Shown here piece by piece: positions 60,342 through 64,000 of a stretch of DNA of 64,000 nucleotides; position 1 is the first letter of the stretch; each line of letters opens with the position of its first letter. This DNA comes from Ruegeria sp. HKCCSA071. Its GTDB lineage: Bacteria; Pseudomonadota; Alphaproteobacteria; Rhodobacterales; Rhodobacteraceae. The position numbers and the translations under genes are program-made. The DNA lies in the NCBI RefSeq assembly GCF_017872555.1, contig NZ_JAEDOX010000001.1, positions 1,426,001 to 1,490,000 of the forward strand, written 5' to 3'. The notes below the pieces were generated by a model. That model was not told the origin of the DNA, did not search any database, and saw nothing but the letters and a program-made list of their open reading frames with translations.

Positions 60342-61730
60342 ATGACAACGAACCCGCCAAACCTCCGCCCTGACCTGGCTCCGGCTGCCCGGATCACCGA
60401 GACACCCCGTTCGAACCAGCCGACGATCGGCATGGTTTCGCTGGGCTGTCCAAAAGCTTTGGTCGACAGCGAACGCATTCTGACCCGGCTTCGTGCTGAA
60501 GGATACGGCATTTCTCCGGATTATGCCGGGGCCGATGCCGTTATTGTGAACACTTGCGGGTTCCTCGACAGCGCCAAGGCAGAATCGCTGGATGCGATCG
60601 GAGAGGCGCTGGTTGAAAACGGCAAGGTTATCGTCACCGGCTGCCTGGGGGCCGAACCGGATTACATCCGTGAACACCACCCCCGCATCATGGCGGTCAC
60701 CGGTCCGCATCAGTACGAGCAGGTTCTGGATGCGGTTCACGCCGCCGTTCCCCCTGACCCTGACCCGTTCGTCGATCTGCTGCCCGCCAGCAGTGTGCGA
60801 CTGACCCCCCGCCACTACAGCTATCTGAAGATTTCCGAGGGCTGTAACCACAAATGCAAGTTCTGCATCATCCCCGATATGCGAGGAAAACTGGCCAGCC
60901 GTCCGGCCCATGCGGTTCTGCGCGAGGCGGAAAAGCTGGTCGATAGCGGCGTGCACGAACTGTTGGTAATCTCACAGGACACGTCTGCCTATGGGCTGGA
61001 CCGGAAATACGATGTGAACCCGTGGAAAGACCGCCATGTGCGCAGCCACATCACCGATCTGGCCCGTGAACTGGGTCAGTTGGATGCTTGGGTGCGGCTG
61101 CACTATGTCTATCCCTATCCTCATGTGCGCGAGTTGATCCCCCTGATGGCGGATGCCGGGTCCAACATACTGCCGTATCTGGATATCCCTTTCCAGCACG
61201 CCCACCCGGATGTTCTGAAACGGATGGCCCGCCCCGCCGCAGCGGCCAAAACTCTGGACGAGATTCAGGCCTGGCGCGCAATCTGCCCCGATATCACCCT
61301 GCGCTCGACCTTTATCGTTGGCTATCCGGGTGAATCCGAGGCCGAATTCCAAACCCTGCTGGACTGGATGGACGAGGCGCAACTGGATCGTGTCGGCTGT
61401 TTCCAATACGAAAACGTGGACGGTGCGCGCTCAAACGACCTGCCCGATCACGTCCCGGCCGAAATCAAGCAAGAGCGGTGGGATCGCTTCATGGAAAAGG
61501 CCCAGGCCATTTCAGAAGCCAAGTTGCAGGCGAAGGTCGGACAAACGCTTCAAGTAATCGTCGACGAAGTGGATGACGAAGCCGCCACCTGCCGCACCAA
61601 GTCGGACGCACCCGAGATCGACGGCAACCTGTTCATTGACGAAGGTTTCGAAGGCCTCAAACCCGGTGATATCGTCACGGTCGAAGTGGACGAGGCGGGG
61701 GAATACGATCTGTGGGGGAAACCCGCTTAA
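60342..61730 (+). CDS. rimO: Ribosomal protein S12 methylthiotransferase
   Basis: A 462-aa radical-SAM MTTase that methylthiolates Asp88 of S12. The N-terminal UPF0004 domain has Cys in [18 protein letters not shown] and TGCLGAE; the radical-SAM site is CNHKCKFC near residue 178; a TRAM domain is at the end ([12 protein letters not shown] to LWGKPA). The ASPCFxxxN-like order and the S-L-G-C-P-K motif distinguish RimO from MiaB. ATG 60342 has no clear ribosome site; a TTG 12 codons upstream is possible. Confidence 0.95.
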   Translation: MTTNPPNLRPDLAPAARITETPRSNQPTIGMVSLGCPKALVDSERILTRLRAEGYGISPDYAGADAVIVNTCGFLDSAKAESLDAIGEALVENGKVIVTGCLGAEPDYIREHHPRIMAVTGPHQYEQVLDAVHAAVPPDPDPFVDLLPASSVRLTPRHYSYLKISEGCNHKCKFCIIPDMRGKLASRPAHAVLREAEKLVDSGVHELLVISQDTSAYGLDRKYDVNPWKDRHVRSHITDLARELGQLDAWVRLHYVYPYPHVRELIPLMADAGSNILPYLDIPFQHAHPDVLKRMARPAAAAKTLDEIQAWRAICPDITLRSTFIVGYPGESEAEFQTLLDWMDEAQLDRVGCFQYENVDGARSNDLPDHVPAEIKQERWDRFMEKAQAISEAKLQAKVGQTLQVIVDEVDDEAATCRTKSDAPEIDGNLFIDEGFEGLKPGDIVTVEVDEAGEYDLWGKPA

Positions 61731-61790
61731 CTCCAATAGCCTGCCCTACAAAGCTCTCGGGTGAATAGCTACGTGGTAATGCGCAGGTAG

Positions 61791-61860
61791 AAAAAAACCG
61801 CCGTGAATGGCGGCGGTATTTCCTGAAAAAGTGCAGGCGGTCCGAAACCAGACCGCCTGC
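61791..61860 (-). terminator. Tandem terminators after the lipoprotein gene
   Basis: Reading leftward, GCAGGCGGTC/GACCGCCTGC (61833-61842 with 61851-61860), a perfect 10-bp stem, is followed by five T. A second stem ACCGCCG/CGGCGGT (61797-61803 with 61811-61817) is followed by seven T. Both serve the small lipoprotein gene; the hairpins also stop rimO transcripts. Confidence 0.85.
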
Positions 61861-61867
61861 GAAAAGC

Positions 61868-62056
61868 TTACTGAGAAACCGGGTTGCAGACGGTTTGACC
61901 TGCTTCGGTTGTTGCCAGTTCATAGCCTGCCGAGCAGCTGGCCGAACCATACTTGTCATAGTCAGGCTGTACGTAAACAGGTGTTGGTTCTTCCTGCTGC
62001 GCACAAGCAGTCAGGACCAGGGCAAATGCGCCAACGGCTGCAAGTTTCAGTTTCAT
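61868..62056 (-). CDS. Small putative lipoprotein
   Basis: A 62-aa protein with a lipoprotein signal (MKLKLAAVGAFALVLTAC, lipobox LTAC with Cys18). The mature part is acidic and has two Cys (SASCSAGYE, QTVCNPVSQ) that could form a disulfide. Two consecutive strong terminators suggest a highly expressed short transcript. ATG 62056 has AGGA 9 nt upstream. No known family recognised. Confidence 0.75.
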   Translation of the reverse strand: MKLKLAAVGAFALVLTACAQQEEPTPVYVQPDYDKYGSASCSAGYELATTEAGQTVCNPVSQ

Positions 62057-62283
62057 GTCCGTCAATCCTCTATTACTTTTCTGATATTGCCCAGCTTTTC
62101 GGGGCCGCCACCAGAATACGGGTTGAACGGCAATCTGGCAACAGCATCAATCACATCATTGTGAGACAGAGCGATTACATGCCAGTTCGAAGCTCAAACG
62201 ATGATCCTAGCGGCATTATTGCTACCTTTTTGTCTGCATCGTCTTAAACTGTGTAACGTTTCAGCCAAAGACGGAGAAGCCAC

Positions 62284-62538
62284 ATGCCTGACACGCCAGT
62301 TATAGCCCAGAGAACTCCTTTTCCAATCGAGGTTGTCGAAGGCAAAACCTATTTCTGGTGCGCATGTGGAAAGTCGAACCGGCAACCCTTTTGCGATGGA
62401 TCACATAAGGGCAGCGGGCTCGAACCTGTGAAATACACAGCTGAAACCAACAAGAAGGTCTTCTTTTGCGGCTGCAAACATAGTGCGAACCCGCCGTTGT
62501 GTGATGGAACCCACAAAGACCTTAAATCAGACCTTTAA
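62284..62538 (+). CDS. CDGSH-type iron-sulfur protein
   Basis: An 84-aa protein with two CDGSH-like 2Fe-2S motifs: C-A-C followed by PFCDGSHKG (residues 26-42) and C-G-C followed by PLCDGTHKD (about 62-78). Each uses three Cys and one His. Double-motif bacterial mitoNEET-type proteins take part in Fe-S or redox handling. CGGAGAAG precedes the ATG. Its 3' end overlaps the convergent DUF6455-like gene by 12 nt. Confidence 0.92.
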   Translation: MPDTPVIAQRTPFPIEVVEGKTYFWCACGKSNRQPFCDGSHKGSGLEPVKYTAETNKKVFFCGCKHSANPPLCDGTHKDLKSDL

Positions 62539-62787
62539 TCTGTTCAGCGTCTCTGAATTTGCGCAAAAATCCGGGGCCACATCCGCCGGGCTCTGTCGCT
62601 GAGCCAGCCAGTTGGCGCATTGCGTGTCACAGCCTGAGGCCCGGCAGCGCGTGACCAATTCGGCGTATCCTTCGGGCGACAGCCGCCCTTCGGCCATGGC
62701 TTCGCTCAGTGAAATTCCCATGCTTCGGGAAACAGAACGCGTCAACCAAAAGTGCTTTTCGACCTCGCCCAAGATGTCCCGAGGCAT
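62527..62787 (-). CDS. DUF6455-like small protein, copy 3
   Basis: An 86-aa protein (MPRDILGEVEKHFWLTRSVS): a helical N-terminal half, then a Cys set (TRCRASGCDTQCANWL, DFCANSETLNRL). The spacing C-x4-C-x3-C then a later C recurs in the two genes upstream. ATG 62787 has GGAGGA upstream and touches the stop of copy 2. Function unknown; the Cys set suggests metal or Fe-S binding. Confidence 0.75.
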   Translation of the reverse strand: MPRDILGEVEKHFWLTRSVSRSMGISLSEAMAEGRLSPEGYAELVTRCRASGCDTQCANWLAQRQSPADVAPDFCANSETLNRLKV

Positions 62788-63056
62788 CACGCGTCCTCCG
62801 CTTGCAACGACTTGAGAGCCGTGAATCGCTCGCGATTCGGGCACGTGCATGGGGCTTGATCAATCTGTTCGCGTTGCTCCAACCATTCCGGGCAGTTTCT
62901 GGCCCACGCACAGCCACGGCATTGCTGCACGATCTCGGCCCAATCCTCATGTTTCAGGTGACCATCCCGATAGGCTGCGGCCAGGTCGGTTCCTGTGACC
63001 TCGCCCATCCGCAGTACGAGGCGAAGATGGGCCATGATTTCACCGAGTCGTGGCAT
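62787..63056 (-). CDS. DUF6455-like small protein, copy 2
   Basis: An 89-aa protein (MPRLGEIMAHLRLVLRMGEV) with helices then CRGCAWARNCPEWLEQ and a CTCPNRERF element. It aligns by eye with copies 1 and 3: initial helix pair, central C-x2-C-x5-C, and a Cys-Asn-x-Glu near the end. It abuts copy 3 (shared base) and lies 14 bp after copy 1, so the three form one unit. Confidence 0.75.
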   Translation of the reverse strand: MPRLGEIMAHLRLVLRMGEVTGTDLAAAYRDGHLKHEDWAEIVQQCRGCAWARNCPEWLEQREQIDQAPCTCPNRERFTALKSLQAEDA

Positions 63057-63070
63057 GGCGAACCTGACAG

Positions 63071-63322
63071 TTAAGGCATTAGTTTGTGTAACAATTCCTG
63101 GTTACGGCAATATTCCGGTGTCCGCCCGGCGGTCGCCATTTTCTTGAGCAGGTCCTGACAATGATCCGGGTTCGGACAGTCAGTACATCGCAGAACTGCC
63201 TCGGAAATCTGGTCGACAGATACTTTGCCACCAATGGCTGCTTCCTCAAGATCGATGTCCAGCATTCTGGCCATATCGTCCACCAATCCGGCATGAAGCC
63301 GCAAGGACTCTCGGGTGGGCAT
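63071..63322 (-). CDS. DUF6455-like small protein, copy 1
   Basis: An 83-aa protein (MPTRESLRLHAGLVDDMARM) with the Cys set RCTDCPNPDHCQDLL and YCRNQELLHKL. Same plan as the two following genes, pointing to local duplication and divergence. First gene of the trio; GGATAC lies before its ATG. No homologue of known function recognised. Confidence 0.75.
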   Translation of the reverse strand: MPTRESLRLHAGLVDDMARMLDIDLEEAAIGGKVSVDQISEAVLRCTDCPNPDHCQDLLKKMATAGRTPEYCRNQELLHKLMP

Positions 63323-63390
63323 ACTGTATCCTTTCCCTTTCGCGCTTTGCGAAATCGTAGCGCATCCGGGGCCTCAGACTTTGACACAGG

Positions 63391-63759
63391 TCAAGATTGG
63401 ATGCCGATGTGATCCAGATAGGCCCGAGTTGCATCCTGAACACGGCGAAAGCGGTCCCCGCCCAGCTTTTTGCCTCCGTACCAGCGGGTGACGATGATCA
63501 CGTGATTGTCCAGCCCTGCACGTTCGATCATCCGCAGGATTACCATACCAGCGCCGCTCTCCCCATCATCAGCCTTCAGCGCGCCGGTCGGCAAAGAGGC
63601 GGCCCAGGTGTTATGTGTGGCCTTGGCATAGGATTTATCGGACTTCAGTTGGTCCAAAACCGCGTCAACGTCCGCGCGTGACGCCACAGGCGCGCCAGAT
63701 ACCGCATATTTCGACCCGCGATCCGTCAAAATCACGCCAAGGCGCACAAGATCGGTCAT
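63391..63759 (-). CDS. Single-domain YigZ/IMPACT-like protein
   Basis: A 122-aa protein with the UPF0029 (IMPACT N-terminal) signature: ATHNTWA near residue 48, DDGESGAGMVILRMIE near 64 and VIIVTRWYGGKKLGGDRF near 87. E. coli YigZ is about 200 aa with a second domain, which is missing here. Role unclear in bacteria. The start overlaps the stop of the M48 peptidase gene by 4 nt, so they form an operon. Confidence 0.82.
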   Translation of the reverse strand: MTDLVRLGVILTDRGSKYAVSGAPVASRADVDAVLDQLKSDKSYAKATHNTWAASLPTGALKADDGESGAGMVILRMIERAGLDNHVIIVTRWYGGKKLGGDRFRRVQDATRAYLDHIGIQS

Positions 63760-64000
63760 TGCGTCAGTCCCAGTTGCATCGCGGTTTCAAGCACGATGTG
63801 AACGCGCTGCGCGTTTGGCGGGTGGGTGCCCAGAAACCTGTCGCCGGGATCCGGAATCCGATCAAAGAACTTTGCCCCGATCAGCGGGTTGTAGCCCGCA
63901 TTATGCGTAATGATCGTGCCCATCTCGTCAGCTTCAAGCTCAAAAGCCTTTACATAAGCCTGAACACCAACTTGCGCACCCACTTTCTGAGCCTCTTCTA
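63756..64000 (-). CDS. M48-family metallopeptidase, C-terminal fragment
   Basis: The reading frame is open to the right window edge, so only the last 81 residues are seen. ELEADEMGTIITHNAGYNP is the M48 segment bearing the third zinc ligand (Glu in E-x-E-AD), and GTHPPNAQRV is the usual C-terminal TH-P motif. M48 enzymes (Oma1/BepA/LoiP types) degrade damaged membrane or periplasmic proteins. The HExxH motif lies outside the window. Confidence 0.85.
   Translation of the reverse strand, partial: EEAQKVGAQVGVQAYVKAFELEADEMGTIITHNAGYNPLIGAKFFDRIPDPGDRFLGTHPPNAQRVHIVLETAMQLGLTQ

Overview
The window looks like a chromosomal segment of a marine Rhodobacteraceae (Roseobacter group, Ruegeria-like). 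The signs are the GC-rich coding, an LptF of the Rhodobacter type, a short PutA with an Lrp-type PutR, a fused DctQM TRAP permease beside lactate dehydrogenases, hemP, HmrR-type copper control and three small DUF6455-like proteins. I see one tRNA (Trp), no insertion sequence, no CRISPR array and no rRNA. Both edges cut genes: a ureohydrolase at the left and an M48 peptidase at the right.

Left part (1-8 kb): ureohydrolase tail, an HD-domain protein divergent from a LysR regulator, an lptF without lptG, tRNA-Trp and a DUF374 acyltransferase. From 4.7 to 12.9 kb lies the most distinctive locus. A leftward operon encodes a cytosolic, self-sufficient reductive dehalogenase (cobalamin domain, two 4Fe-4S clusters, then a flavin/NAD/2Fe-2S reductase in the same chain). 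It is followed by the three subunits of a molybdenum hydroxylase (FAD, 2Fe-2S, Moco) and a MoaD/ThiS-like protein. A divergent LysR gene sits 75 bp upstream. I read it as an aerobic catabolic route that combines reductive dehalogenation with hydroxylation of an aromatic or N-heterocyclic compound; the substrate is unknown. An SDR with a non-canonical active site and a DAO-type oxidase follow.

15-23 kb: an LCAD-like acyl-CoA dehydrogenase, a TetR gene with operator-like repeats facing a SnoaL-like/FMN-protein pair, and a second TetR gene facing an FMO / BASS transporter / epimerase / SDR operon whose genes overlap by ATGA. 23-27 kb: copA-cueR with its MerR-type promoter, then a HIBADH-family dehydrogenase. 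27-30 kb: a kinase / M23 / class III aminotransferase fusion. 30-34 kb: hemP with a cysteine-rich partner, gph and a SulP transporter.

34-41 kb is a lactate utilisation cluster: D-lactate dehydrogenase, L-lactate dehydrogenase, TRAP permease and binding protein, and a divergent FadR-type regulator with palindromes between. 41-46 kb: proline catabolism (putR/putA around a 10-bp-arm palindrome). 46-53 kb is housekeeping: rhomboid, inositol phosphatase, metR/metF, a J-domain protein, a YHS protein, yghU, an SseB-like protein and a uracil-DNA glycosylase. 53-58 kb is an envelope cluster (kpsT, kpsE, kdsA, phosphohexomutase), with AsmA and rimO after it. The right end has a small lipoprotein, a CDGSH protein, three tandem DUF6455-like genes, a single-domain YigZ/IMPACT protein and the M48 fragment.
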